A DNA stretch of 21,841 bases from Trichothermofontia sp037445115 (GCA_037445115.1 JBBILC010000096.1:1-21841), one strand, 5' to 3'. Positions 1 to 8,518 are shown, counted from the first letter of the stretch. Notes: a model not told the origin generated them from the sequence alone. Numbers and translations are program-made.

Positions 1-33
1 GGATTAGTGTGTCTATTTTTAGAAAATAAAATC

Positions 34-1506
34 TTAAGATTCAACACTTCTGGTAGCGGGAGCTACTTCCTCCAGCGCATCCAAGGCGTTACTTAATAAA
101 TTCATGAAAACTTGGTAGAGCAATCCAGTATAGCCTTCGGGCTTAGGCACATCACCGTATTGGCGGACAATTTCAACTCCCTTTTTAATGCGATTATTGA
201 GAATCAGGAGGGTACTATCCAGACATGCAGGCAGATCCACCAGATGGGACTCAGACTCATCCACGCGGGAAAAGTCCCGCAGGCTGAGAACAATTTGGCG
301 CGTTCGTTCAGCCCCAATCTTGATTGACTGCAAGAGTTTGGGCAAATCTTCAGTCACAAAGTCTAGCTCGATCGTCTCAATCTCATCCTGAACAGCCTTG
401 GGGGGATTGGGAATATATTCCTGGTAGGTATCTAGGAGCGTGAATAAATCTTGGATATAGTTATCAGCCGCCACCAAGTTTCCATAGATAAAGTTAACAG
501 GATTACTGATTTCATGGGCAACACCCGCCAACATCCTACCGAGACTAGCCATTTTCTCAGCTTGGATTAATTGCTCTTCCGTAGCAGCCCTTTGCTCATG
601 GAGTAGTTGTTTGACTTTGGTAATGAGCTTATTTAAGGAGTCCCCCAGTTGACCGATTTCATCATGACTGGCGATCGATACCTGAAGATCAAAATTAGAA
701 TGCTCGGTAACAAGATAGGCCACTTTTTTTGTTTCAATTAATGGCTTAGTAATACTTCGACTGATGAAATAGGCGAGGATAATAGCCAATAAAATGGATA
801 TCGTAATACTACCAGCAATGATCTGAGTACGAAGGGTGGTTGCCAGTATTAATTCAGTTTCATATTGGAGTAGCTCTTCATCAACAGTCACCTTGAATTC
901 CTCAAGAAGTTCAAGAAATCCTTCTACGGCTCTAGACTCCGGGCTATTGATCCAGTTGGTCAACGTTTGGCGCACCGTATCATTGAGTTGATCGGATTGG
1001 GCAGTAGCAGTTTCAGCAAACAGACTGGCCTGATCTAGATAAGCGCGAATTGATCGCTCATACTGCTCATCCATTGCTTGAAAGATCTGAAGTTCCTCAT
1101 CGGACTCGCCCGCAGCAATGTCTTCATAGGAAGACTTAAAATTAGACCAGACTTCACTCACCTGAGTCAATTCTTCTTGAAAATAGCCTAGGCTTTCTGC
1201 AAAATGTCTAGCATCGTGTTCTAAGACATGTAGCAACTCCATCTGATGCCAAGCAACATGGAGCAGGGCAATTTGTAGCTGATTTGAGAGGGCGACTTCT
1301 TCAACCGCGTCATCCCGTAGTGTCCGTGCTCGCTGTTGATAAAAATCGCTCACAACCAGGCCCAGCACTGTCCCCCCGATCGCAATGCCTAAAACAAGCC
1401 CGTAGCCCCAAAGTAGCTTTTGCCGAATCCCCAAGTGCCGCAGTGGTCGCCAGCGTCCTGATGATCCCCCTAGGGTTGCTTTAGGTCCTGAGTGTTGCCC
1501 AGTCAT
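34..1506 (-). CDS. Membrane sensor histidine kinase, C-terminally truncated
   Basis: Two-component sensor kinase that would sense a signal outside the membrane and phosphorylate a partner regulator. From the ATG at 1506 it is 490 aa. Visible in order: a first membrane helix at about residues 30-55, a roughly 200-residue external helical sensor region, a second helix at about 225-250 followed by a HAMP-like stretch, a coiled linker, an H-box ending GVAHEISNPVN with phospho-acceptor His331, and an N-box NLLSNAL at 469-475. The protein then stops after EEVAPATRSVES. The G1, F and G2 ATP-binding boxes, normally a further 80-100 residues, are missing. Just past the stop, at window positions 1-33, the DNA becomes AT-rich. 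One other minus-strand frame stays open to the window edge, so a frameshift is possible, as is disruption by an insertion beyond the edge. The 1506 start is chosen because GGAGG lies 10 nt upstream; a longer reading would need a TTG at 1602. The family call is firm, but activity is doubtful. Confidence 0.8.
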   Translation of the reverse strand: MTGQHSGPKATLGGSSGRWRPLRHLGIRQKLLWGYGLVLGIAIGGTVLGLVVSDFYQQRARTLRDDAVEEVALSNQLQIALLHVAWHQMELLHVLEHDARHFAESLGYFQEELTQVSEVWSNFKSSYEDIAAGESDEELQIFQAMDEQYERSIRAYLDQASLFAETATAQSDQLNDTVRQTLTNWINSPESRAVEGFLELLEEFKVTVDEELLQYETELILATTLRTQIIAGSITISILLAIILAYFISRSITKPLIETKKVAYLVTEHSNFDLQVSIASHDEIGQLGDSLNKLITKVKQLLHEQRAATEEQLIQAEKMASLGRMLAGVAHEISNPVNFIYGNLVAADNYIQDLFTLLDTYQEYIPNPPKAVQDEIETIELDFVTEDLPKLLQSIKIGAERTRQIVLSLRDFSRVDESESHLVDLPACLDSTLLILNNRIKKGVEIVRQYGDVPKPEGYTGLLYQVFMNLLSNALDALEEVAPATRSVES

Positions 1507-1612
1507 GACCACTACGCCTCCGCAAAAATACAACATGACCTTTACGATCGCCGACAAGAGGAACGAGTACTCCAGCAAGCTTAATTGGGTAAGTTGGGGC
1601 AAACGCAGTGCA

Positions 1613-1641
1613 ACCCAACAAGGTCAGTCAGTGTGTTGGGT
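1613..1641. repeat. 8-bp perfect dyad upstream of the kinase gene
   Basis: ACCCAACA and TGTTGGGT are separated by 13 nt and lie about 107 bp upstream of the chosen kinase start. The TGTTGGGT word is frequent in cyanobacterial intergenic repeats (general knowledge), and it recurs near 12262 in this window. It may be repeat debris or a hairpin in the kinase leader. Confidence 0.5.
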
Positions 1642-1726
1642 CTTGCAAGCTTGACACCAATCTACCACCCGTCATTTTAAGCATCGATCACACCCATTGC
1701 TAGTCTCAGTAGATCACAAATTAAAC

Positions 1727-1799
1727 GTGGGATAGCCGTCTGAGTATATCGAAGACTCAGCTGTCTCAGGGGCAGGCAGGATGCCTACCTCACAATTGT
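1727..1799 (+). repeat. Interspersed repeat family A, copy 1 (73 bp)
   Basis: It begins GTGGGATAGCCGTCTGAG and ends near CACAATTGT. It matches the reverse-strand copy at 8619-8691 at 66 of 73 positions by hand alignment with no gaps. Shorter or broken relatives lie at 5146-5199 and at 18951-19160. It contains an imperfect hairpin (CTGAGT, 9-nt loop, ACTCAG); in the 8619 copy the stem changes keep pairing only if a G-U pair is allowed. It is non-coding and intergenic in every case. Confidence 0.85.
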
Positions 1800-2128
1800 T
1801 TTTCGTTCGCTTAGCGCCTCCGCTGGAGAATCTACTGAGTCGGGTTCTCTCCTGGCCTCTACTTAAACATACACACTTTGTCTCAGAATGTCAGGCATCT
1901 TAGCAAAGTACCAAGGGGAAGGGGGGTATCTGTCAGCATCGCAATGGGTATCCCACAGAGAAGCGGGTAACCAGGAAGCGAAGATAACTTTTCGCCCATT
2001 TTCGTCTATAGACAAGTAAATTTACTTGACTTTTCTTACCAAATTGACATTTATCCCGATAATAATGATATAGGGCGAACCATTCGCCTAGGACAAGGGT
2101 AGGGGCGGTATGGCAAACACGGCACAAC

Positions 2129-2154
2129 AATATGGAACTCCAATATGGAACTCC
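2129..2154 (+). repeat. 13-bp tandem duplication spanning the start codon
   Basis: AATATGGAACTCC occurs twice head to tail (2129-2141 and 2142-2154). Each copy contains an ATG. Only the second (2145) is in frame with the 120-aa gene. The first (2132) opens a frame that reaches a stop after about 16 codons, because 13 is not a multiple of three. Confidence 0.9.
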
Positions 2155-2507
2155 ACGAGCAACTAAAGCAACAACGCGTTAAGCACATTATCAATAGCTA
2201 CCGTCTGGCTGGTAATGATGAGAGCCGCGTGCGTAGTTCGCTGGAGGCTCTATTTGCGGTCTACCCAACGCCACTGATTGAGTTGGCCTTAGTGGAGACC
2301 CTAGCAGAAAATTGGTTGTGCTTGGCCTCGCTGCGTGGGATGCCGTTCCTGACAAAAACCTACGATCGTCTGCAACATTGGGAACACCACCCGATCGCGA
2401 CCACGATTACCCCGGAGCAATTTCAACAAATTACGGGTCTGGATGCAACCCCAGTGTTTGGCGACTGGCCCTCCCAGCCGACACAACAGCCCCTATCCAG
2501 TTCATGA
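2145..2507 (+). CDS. Conserved cyanobacterial-type hypothetical protein, 120 aa
   Basis: I do not recognise a function. The product looks like a soluble, mostly helical cytoplasmic protein: charged N-terminal helix MELHEQLKQQRVKHIINSY, then SLEALFAVYPTPLIELALVETL and a short Pro/Gln/Ser-rich tail. It resembles small hypothetical proteins I associate with cyanobacteria, but no named domain or catalytic motif is visible, nor any signal peptide or membrane segment. The start sits in the second copy of a 13-bp tandem duplication and has no clear Shine-Dalgarno sequence. There is no other ATG or GTG between it and the in-frame stop at 2100-2102. It is followed 168 bp later by the antiporter gene on the same strand; co-transcription is possible but not shown. 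Confidence 0.75.
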   Translation: MELHEQLKQQRVKHIINSYRLAGNDESRVRSSLEALFAVYPTPLIELALVETLAENWLCLASLRGMPFLTKTYDRLQHWEHHPIATTITPEQFQQITGLDATPVFGDWPSQPTQQPLSSS

Positions 2508-2675
2508 GTCTAGACATCACCGGTCCCAAGCATTGTGGGTATCCCTTGCTGAGCGTCGGCTAGAGACAGGCAGTTTTGATCCTGGCCCAATTCCTTTTCT
2601 TGGGATCTTTGGGAGCGGGACTGCTAAAGTGAAGTAACAAGATGTAACAACGTTCTCAGAATTGGTTAGGCAACT

Positions 2676-4979
2676 GTGCAAGAAGATCTGCGGTTGATTG
2701 TGGATCTGGTATTGGTATTGGCAGCGGCGGCGGCAGGGGGCCTATTTGCATCCTGGCTGCGGCAACCTGTCCTGTTGGGCTATCTGCTGGCTGGCATGAT
2801 TGTCGGCCCCGCCGGATTAGGGCTGATTAAGGAACTGATCCAGGTTGAGACGCTAGCACAATTGGGCGTGGCATTCCTGCTGTTTGCCCTGGGGGTCGAG
2901 TTTTCCCTGGGACAGTTACGCAAGGTGCAGGGGATTAGCCTGGGCGGCGGCGGGTTGCAAATCCTGCTGACGATCGCCATCACTACCTTGGTATCCCTGG
3001 GGGTTGGCTGGGTGGAGTCGCCCACCCAAGGGATTTTCCTGGGGGCGATTCTGTCCCTGTCTTCGACGGCAGTAGTCCTCAAGTGTTTAACAGAACGGAA
3101 TGAAACCGAAACCCTTCATGGTCAGGTAATGCTGGGGATTTTGGTAGTCCAGGACGTTGCCTTGGGCCTGATGTTGGCAGTGTTGCCCGCGCTTGATCAA
3201 CCCGCTGAGGTTTTGGGCTGGGCAATCACCAGTGCCCTCTTGAAGATTGGTTTGTTTGCCGCTGGGGCAGTTGTTGCCAGCATTTGGCTGATTCCCCACT
3301 TCCTACGGCTACTGGCACGGACCGAAAGCCGCGAGTTATTCCTGCTAGGGGTGGTAGCCCTATGTCTGGGCATTGCCCTGCTGACAGAACAGTTGGGCCT
3401 CTCGATCGAGATGGGGGCATTCGTGGCCGGGTTAATGATTTCCCTGGATACCAACTACGCCGACCAAACCCTATCCTATGTCGAACCGCTCCGGGATATT
3501 TTTGCCAGCTTGTTTTTTGCGGCGATCGGGATGTTGATTGATCCCGTCTTCCTTTGGCAACATTGGGAGGTGATTCTAGGACTGGTGGCCCTAGCCCTGT
3601 TGGGTAAATTACTGATCGTGATGCCCCTAGTGGCCTTGTTTGGTTACTCAGCCCGGATTGCCTTGATCGCGGGGCTGGGGTTGGCCCAAATTGGGGAGTT
3701 TTCCTTTGTGTTGGCCAGTGAGGGGCAAACCCTGGGGCTTGTCTCCCGACCTGTCTATTTGCTACTGCTAGGCACAACAGCCGTTACCCTGGTCGTCACA
3801 CCTTTCATGTTGCGCTTAGCTCCGCAGTTATTCCAATGGCTGGAAGCCATTCCCGGCATCGGGCAATTTTTTAGCCCTGCGGAGTCCCCACTGGCCGTGG
3901 CCGAAGAATTGCCGCTCGGACAGCACGTCGTGGTGTGTGGTTATGGGCGGATGGGCCGGAATGTGGTGCGATTATTGCAGGAACACCAGTATCCGGTGGT
4001 TGTGATTGACCAATCGGAAGCCGCAATGCAGCAGCTACGGGAGGCTGGCATTCCCTACGTCTATGGTAATGCTGCCAGCCTGCATGTTTTGGAAACGGCG
4101 GGGGTGAACCGTGCCCAGGGTATGGCGATCGCGATTGCTGATCCGATGGCAACGCGGTTATGTTTGCGACGATCGTTGGAACTCGCTCCAGAATTAGATA
4201 TTGTCGTGCGGGCACACCAGGATCAGGAAATTGAATTGCTCTATCAACTGGGGGCTTGCGAAGTTGTCCAACCGGAATTCGAGGCTAGTTTAGAGCTTTC
4301 TACCCACCTCCTTCTGGGGATTGGCTTACCGCTGAATACCGTTCAGCAGGAAGTGCAACAGATTCGCAGTAATCATTACCAGTCCTTCTACCCGCAACAG
4401 TCTGAGCGGCAGGTGCGGCAGAACCTCCAGGCCATTACCCAGGAAATGCCCAGCCATTGGTATACCTTACCGGGGGATTCGCTCCTGGTGAATATGACCC
4501 TAGAAGAAACCGACTTGCGACGGCTCACCGGGGCCACGCTGATGCGGATACAGCGCACAAATGGCGATACGATCAACTATCCTGATGCCCAAACGGTGCT
4601 CGACGCCGACGATCGACTGCTGGTGGTGGCTAATCCGGAAGAATTTGCAGCCTTTCAAGACTTAGCCGAAGGGCGGGCGATCGTTCCGGGTAATGATCAG
4701 TGTTGCCAGTGGGTTCGGGTTATGCGCAATAGCATCGTTGTGGGTCAGACCTTGGCGGAATTGGATCTGCGGCGACAATTGGGGGTGATGGTGCGGGCGA
4801 TTCGGCGCGAGGGTCGGTTTATGCGGCAACCCGATGGGGGGGCGGATCTGCAAGTCAACGATCGCCTGTTGTTGTGTGGTAACCGCGATCGGCTCCAAGC
4901 CGCCGAGGTTTGGTTTATGCCCTTACCGATTTCCCCTCTCCCGGATCTGGATACTCCCCCCTTAACCTTAAGCCAGTAA
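2676..4979 (+). CDS. Kef-type cation:proton antiporter (CPA2) with RCK/TrkA domains
   Basis: Inner-membrane monovalent cation/H+ antiporter of the CPA2 (KefB/KefC-like) family, 767 aa, about the expected length. Residues about 5-385 form the Na_H_Exchanger domain with roughly a dozen membrane helices, including the conserved stretch LSLSSTAVVLK and QIGEFSFVLAS. A TrkA-N nucleotide-binding Rossmann domain follows, starting HVVVCGYGRMG (GYGRMG at 422-427). Two TrkA-C-like domains follow at about 590-655 and 675-750; these usually gate transport in response to nucleotide or ligand. The start is GTG with AGG 5 nt upstream, and the protein begins directly with the first helix. The true ion (K+ or Na+) cannot be told from sequence. 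It appears to be a single-gene unit with no KefF/KefG partner beside it. Confidence 0.93.
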   Translation: MQEDLRLIVDLVLVLAAAAAGGLFASWLRQPVLLGYLLAGMIVGPAGLGLIKELIQVETLAQLGVAFLLFALGVEFSLGQLRKVQGISLGGGGLQILLTIAITTLVSLGVGWVESPTQGIFLGAILSLSSTAVVLKCLTERNETETLHGQVMLGILVVQDVALGLMLAVLPALDQPAEVLGWAITSALLKIGLFAAGAVVASIWLIPHFLRLLARTESRELFLLGVVALCLGIALLTEQLGLSIEMGAFVAGLMISLDTNYADQTLSYVEPLRDIFASLFFAAIGMLIDPVFLWQHWEVILGLVALALLGKLLIVMPLVALFGYSARIALIAGLGLAQIGEFSFVLASEGQTLGLVSRPVYLLLLGTTAVTLVVTPFMLRLAPQLFQWLEAIPGIGQFFSPAESPLAVAEELPLGQHVVVCGYGRMGRNVVRLLQEHQYPVVVIDQSEAAMQQLREAGIPYVYGNAASLHVLETAGVNRAQGMAIAIADPMATRLCLRRSLELAPELDIVVRAHQDQEIELLYQLGACEVVQPEFEASLELSTHLLLGIGLPLNTVQQEVQQIRSNHYQSFYPQQSERQVRQNLQAITQEMPSHWYTLPGDSLLVNMTLEETDLRRLTGATLMRIQRTNGDTINYPDAQTVLDADDRLLVVANPEEFAAFQDLAEGRAIVPGNDQCCQWVRVMRNSIVVGQTLAELDLRRQLGVMVRAIRREGRFMRQPDGGADLQVNDRLLLCGNRDRLQAAEVWFMPLPISPLPDLDTPPLTLSQ

Positions 4980-5581
4980 TGTGATCTTCCCATGCAGCCC
5001 CGCCGGAATCCGCGCCATTGCCATCGTCACACCCTGACCCAAGGCTTTAAAAAATACTGGACCTGAGTCTGCTGGCGGCGAGCTGCCTGTCTCTTGGCGT
5101 TAACCGTAATCATCTCAAAGGAAAATGTTTGTAGGTTTCTCACCTGTGGGATAGCCGTCTCGGCTGTCTTCGGCTCCGACGCTGGGCGGGCAGGATGCCC
5201 ACCTGACAAAGCCCAACTCATCCTCCCCATCCTCCTTGACCTCCGCTGGCACCTCCCCCGACCCCGTATCATCCGTCACAATCCAAATTACTTCTTCCGC
5301 CATAACAACTCTCAACAATCATCAGTTATCATCCGTCATGGACTGCTTACAAGCAACCCAAAGAGTGGTGATTGATCGCGCTTATGTTATCTGATTACAA
5401 ATAATTACAAAGCCCAGCGATCGCCCTAACTGCTCCAAGATATACTAGGGATCGAGAAGGGCAAACGTCGGCTTTATGCCGTGTGTCTGGGTAGCTAATT
5501 ACCCTTAAGACCTAGCACCTCTTAAGTTTTTTGAGTGTGAAGGGATCGCGATCGTTGTGATCAAGCGAAAGGTGGACGGAG
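4980..5581. other. Intergenic region with a family A repeat remnant
   Basis: This 602-bp stretch has no convincing gene. It contains the short family A copy at 5146-5199, an 11-bp word ATCATCCGTCA present twice (about 5268 and 5330), one HIP1 site near 5419, and a small dyad GGGTA-GCTAAT-TACCC near 5490-5505, about 75 bp upstream of the next gene. TATACT near 5440 could be a -10 element, but I see no convincing -35. Short open frames here cross the repeat and look spurious. Confidence 0.55.
5146..5199 (+). repeat. Interspersed repeat family A, copy 2 (shortened)
   Basis: It shares GTGGGATAGCCGTCT, CGGCTGTCT and GGGCAGGATGCC(T/C)ACCT with copies 1 and 3, but lacks part of the region after CCGTCT and is about 20 bp shorter. 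The match is clear at both ends and weak in the middle. Confidence 0.65.
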
Positions 5582-6100
5582 ATGAGTACGACAAGCTATT
5601 ACCGTCAAGGTCTTCGTCAGTTAATAGCAATTCTATCAACACTAACATTCCTGAAAATTGTTGATCCTTGGATAAATTTCCAACCCGTAATTGCCCAATC
5701 TTCAACAAACTGCCAAGCAGCACAAAGATTGGCAGTACAGAGACTAACTAATGGTCGTGATCTAAAAGTTTCAGAAGTCAATCTCTCAAGATCACAGCAT
5801 ACTGATCATCCTAGTGGTCGGCATCAAGAATATGTAATTCAGATGCATGGAAATGCGCTGGAATCAATATTTAACTCCCCCCAACTGCTAAAGGGAATTA
5901 CTATCGATATCCTTAATGCTTGCCCTCAAATTGGTCGCGTTCGCTATGCTCGTGCTGGTAGTGGTGAAGCCTATTCTGTCGGATTACTCAATGATGGTCG
6001 GATTGACTTTTTTACCTGCGCGGAAGAGGAAGGGATTTATCCAGGACATGGCCAGGGTAATCAGCCACTCAGGTGGGGGCTTGAATTCTGTTCGATTTGA
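5582..6100 (+). CDS. Exported four-cysteine hypothetical protein, 172 aa
   Basis: Function unknown. The N-terminus looks like a signal peptide: basic residues, hydrophobic core LIAILSTLTFLKIV, and a possible signal-peptidase site at VIA-QS about residue 38. This predicts a periplasmic or secreted protein of about 134 residues. The mature part has four cysteines (44, 114, 146, 170), enough for two disulfides, and a compact region GRVRYARAGSGEAYSVG followed by LNDGRIDFF. No enzyme motif is visible. The start is supported by AAGGTGG about 6-8 nt upstream. The gene is visibly AT-richer than the antiporter and ABC genes on either side (many ATT, TTA and AAT codons), so it may have a different origin or lower expression. 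It stands alone; family B repeat copy 1, with a strong hairpin, begins 40 bp after the stop. Confidence 0.75.
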   Translation: MSTTSYYRQGLRQLIAILSTLTFLKIVDPWINFQPVIAQSSTNCQAAQRLAVQRLTNGRDLKVSEVNLSRSQHTDHPSGRHQEYVIQMHGNALESIFNSPQLLKGITIDILNACPQIGRVRYARAGSGEAYSVGLLNDGRIDFFTCAEEEGIYPGHGQGNQPLRWGLEFCSI

Positions 6101-6140
6101 TCAAGGCGACAGCCGAGACAGCTACAGCCATTCCCACTCC

Positions 6141-6217
6141 AATAAAGTACTGTCAAGCCTTGAGAGCAAGGGGCTTAAGCCCCTTGCCTGTACCTCAGCG
6201 AGTATGGAAGTGCCGTA
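6141..6217 (+). repeat. Interspersed repeat family B, copy 1 (77 bp, with palindrome)
   Basis: A 77-bp element matching 8519-8595 at 69 of 77 positions without gaps, in the same orientation. Its centre (6167-6186) is a perfect 20-bp palindrome, half-site CAAGGGGCTT, which would make a very stable hairpin. It lies just after the exported-protein gene and could also act as a transcription stop, although there is no T-run. Confidence 0.88.
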
Positions 6218-6450
6218 TCCCACAGGCTCTTGATGTGCAACGGAATCCAGGCATGGGCAATTGAGGAGCCACACGATCGTTGGTTCGTTACGTTACAATT
6301 GTTCATTATTTTTGAGACACCGCTAGGCTTTACCGCGATCGCCGACGCTTGCCAAGCTGCCAAAGCTGCCGATCGCTTGGCGATACCACAGGCGTATCGC
6401 CGATCATCTACCGCATTAGGCGGGGCGAGACTCGATCGCCCTGAATTTTT
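6218..6450. other. Leader region of the ABC exporter gene
   Basis: This is the rest of the roughly 350-bp gap between the exported-protein gene and the ABC gene. It holds a HIP1 site near 6331, a tandem word AGCTGCCAA/AGCTGCC near 6355-6370, and the hairpin described at 6379-6401. The overlapping open frame at 6230-6511 has no protein-like composition. Confidence 0.5.
6379..6401 (+). promoter_or_regulatory. Perfect 8-bp stem-loop 50 bp before the ABC gene
   Basis: GGCGATAC and GTATCGCC flank a 7-nt loop. The element lies 49 nt upstream of the ATG, with no T-run after it. Possible roles are an operator for a dimeric repressor or an mRNA leader hairpin. No regulator gene lies next to it. Confidence 0.4.
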
Positions 6451-8271
6451 ATGGCTTCTTTTCGCGATATCCTCAACTACTACCGGCCCCACTGGGGCAT
6501 CGCCCTCCTGAGTATTGGCATCACCAGCCTGTTTGAAATTACCGACCTGCTCGTCCCCTACGCGATCGGGCAGATTCTCAATGTCCTGTCCCAACAACCC
6601 CTCGATCGCCCCGTGCAGAGCCTCGTGCAAGGCATTGCCGACCTGAGCGGTCAAAGTATGACCCCCACCCTGGCGCTGCTGACCCTGTTGGCGCTGATTT
6701 TTCTCGTCACCGTCGTCCGGGCACCGATCCAACCCTGGCTCACCCTGTGGTTCCATTGGGATATCCCCCTGCGGGCACGCCGGGACCACAACCAGCGGGT
6801 TCTGCGCAAGATCTTGACCCTGCCCCTAGGGTTCTACGACGAAAACAACCCCGGTCGGATTGCCGGACGGGTGGCACGGGGCATTATGAACCACACCTGG
6901 GGCTATCCCGAACTGGCGGGACAGATGTTTCCCAAACTCTTCCGGGTGTTGGGCATCTTTGCCATCATTGGCGTGATTGAATGGCGCATTGCCCTGTTTT
7001 CCTTCGCCTCCTTCATCCTGATTTTGGCCATTAGCTTTCGGGGACTCCGGGCCTTAATTAACACCGAAGCCCGCCTCGATCGCTACATGGAAAACACCGA
7101 AAGCCGCACCTCAGAAATCATCACCAATATCAAAACCGTCAAAGCCTTTGCCACCGAAGCCAAGGAATTAGAACGACAACGGCAACGGGTCGAGCGGGAA
7201 TTCAAAGTCGTGGACTATCGCATCCACAAGGGTTATGTCACCCTCGCCACCTGGCAACGCATTCTGGTACAAACATCCGTCTTTATTGTGCTGGCCCTCA
7301 CCCTGGGGGCAACGGTACGCGGCCACATATCGATCGGGCACTTTATCACCGTCCTCACGGTGTCCAGCATGGCCTACGCCGAACTCGATCCCATCAATAA
7401 CCTGGCCGAAGTCTTCGCCCGTCGCTACTCCCCCATGCTGCGGTTCCACGAACTCATGCACCAGCCGACGGGGGTGGATGCCGCCACTTGGGTAGATCAG
7501 ACCACGGCTCCCCCGCCCAACTATCGGTTTACGGGCAAGGTGGAATTTGCGCACCTAAGTTTTGCCTACCATGCCGATCGCCCGGTCCTCCAGGACATTA
7601 ATTTCCTGATTGAGCCGTACCAAACCGTGGCCCTGGTGGGGCGATCGGGGTCGGGTAAATCCACGCTGGTGAAACTCCTGTTCCGTTACTATGACCCCAC
7701 GAGCGGTGCGATTCGGATCGACGGGCAGGATATCCGGCGGCTGGATGTGACGGGCTATCGACAACGGCTGGCGATCGTGCACCAAGAGGTTGATGTCTTC
7801 AACGGCACCCTGCTGGATAACCTCACCTACGGCAACCCCCACGCCACCGTTGATCAGGTGGAAGCCGCCTGCGCGATCGCCCGTGTCGATGAATTCATCA
7901 CCCAGCTACCCCAGGGCTACAAGACGATCGTGGGGGAACGGGGCCTGCGCCTGTCCGGTGGTCAACGCCAACGCCTAGGGATTGCCCGTGCTCTGTTGGT
8001 TGATCCCGATATTCTGGTCTTCGACGAAGCCACCTCTAGTCTGGACTATGAATCCGAGCGGCAGATCCAACTGGCCATGCGATCGCTCTACGGCACCCGC
8101 ACCCTGATCATCATTGCCCACCGGCTCAGCACCGTCCGCGACGCCGATCAAATTGTCGTCCTTGATCAGGGCCAAGTCGCCGAAATCGGGAGTCACGAAC
8201 AACTCCTCACCCAGCCCGGTATTTACAGCCGCCTGCATACCCTGCAAGCCACGGGCGAATTGCTGGAGTAA
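6451..8271 (+). CDS. ABC exporter half-transporter (MsbA/MdlB-like)
   Basis: Inner-membrane ABC exporter with a fused membrane and ATPase domain, 606 aa, the usual length for a half-transporter that works as a dimer. Residues about 15-330 form the six-helix ABC_membrane domain. The ATPase part shows Walker A GRSGSGKST (397-405, Lys403), Q-loop region IVHQEVDVF, signature LSGGQRQR (from 501), Walker B ILVFDE (521-526, Asp525 and Glu526) and H-loop His557. All catalytic residues are present, so it should be active. The substrate (lipid, peptide or drug) cannot be inferred. No clear Shine-Dalgarno sequence precedes the ATG, but the reading MASFRDILNYYRPHW is typical for the family start. The gene has no same-operon partner and is bracketed by the two direct copies of repeat family B. 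Confidence 0.93.
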   Translation: MASFRDILNYYRPHWGIALLSIGITSLFEITDLLVPYAIGQILNVLSQQPLDRPVQSLVQGIADLSGQSMTPTLALLTLLALIFLVTVVRAPIQPWLTLWFHWDIPLRARRDHNQRVLRKILTLPLGFYDENNPGRIAGRVARGIMNHTWGYPELAGQMFPKLFRVLGIFAIIGVIEWRIALFSFASFILILAISFRGLRALINTEARLDRYMENTESRTSEIITNIKTVKAFATEAKELERQRQRVEREFKVVDYRIHKGYVTLATWQRILVQTSVFIVLALTLGATVRGHISIGHFITVLTVSSMAYAELDPINNLAEVFARRYSPMLRFHELMHQPTGVDAATWVDQTTAPPPNYRFTGKVEFAHLSFAYHADRPVLQDINFLIEPYQTVALVGRSGSGKSTLVKLLFRYYDPTSGAIRIDGQDIRRLDVTGYRQRLAIVHQEVDVFNGTLLDNLTYGNPHATVDQVEAACAIARVDEFITQLPQGYKTIVGERGLRLSGGQRQRLGIARALLVDPDILVFDEATSSLDYESERQIQLAMRSLYGTRTLIIIAHRLSTVRDADQIVVLDQGQVAEIGSHEQLLTQPGIYSRLHTLQATGELLE

Positions 8272-8449
8272 AACCTTTTTTGTGGCTCCGAATCTCGGTG
8301 GGGGACAGGGAGTGGGAAGGGAATTAAGGCTTGGCGGCACGATCACGCCGCACCTGACCCTGTTGATCAGTCTAGATGAACCTGTGAAAACATCTAAAGT
8401 TTGATCATAAAAGTGCAAGAATTGGGTTCAAAAAACCTTACAACACCTA

Positions 8450-8488
8450 ACCTAGGGGAGCCTAGGTGTAGGCCAACTTAGGCCAACT
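8450..8488 (+). repeat. Hairpin followed by a 10-bp tandem repeat
   Basis: A perfect 7-bp stem ACCTAGG/CCTAGGT with a 4-nt loop (8450-8467) is followed one base later by TAGGCCAACT twice in tandem (8469-8478 and 8479-8488). It lies about 180 bp after the ABC gene stop. There is no T-run, so it is not a classical terminator. Confidence 0.6.
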
Positions 8489-8518
8489 GCTAAGTAACCC
8501 TACAGCCCTTCCCTCTCT

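Larger units (their letters stand above)
1507..2144. other. Repeat-bearing intergenic region without a convincing gene
   Basis: This 638-bp stretch separates the divergent kinase gene and the 120-aa hypothetical. It holds an 8-bp dyad (ACCCAACA at 1613-1620, TGTTGGGT at 1634-1641), a near-full copy of repeat family A (1727-1799), and a 6-bp hairpin GGCGAA-CCA-TTCGCC at 2074-2088. That hairpin lies in a stretch resembling repeats common in cyanobacterial intergenic DNA. The short open frames here run through the repeats and are not protein-like. Promoters for both flanking genes must lie here, but I cannot place them. Confidence 0.6.

Noticed and set aside
1933..2130. 65-aa minus-strand frame between the kinase and the hypothetical
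   Set aside because: It crosses a repeat-type hairpin and has an unnatural composition, with no ribosome binding site.
3226..3777. 183-aa minus-strand frame
   Set aside because: Entirely antisense to the antiporter gene, with Pro/Arg/Ser-rich composition typical of a shadow frame in GC-rich DNA.
6175..6789. 204-aa minus-strand frame, and a similar-ended one at 8553-8975
   Set aside because: Both carry the shared ending TALPY...RYRQG only because they cross the two copies of repeat B; the rest is antisense to the ABC gene or to repeat DNA.
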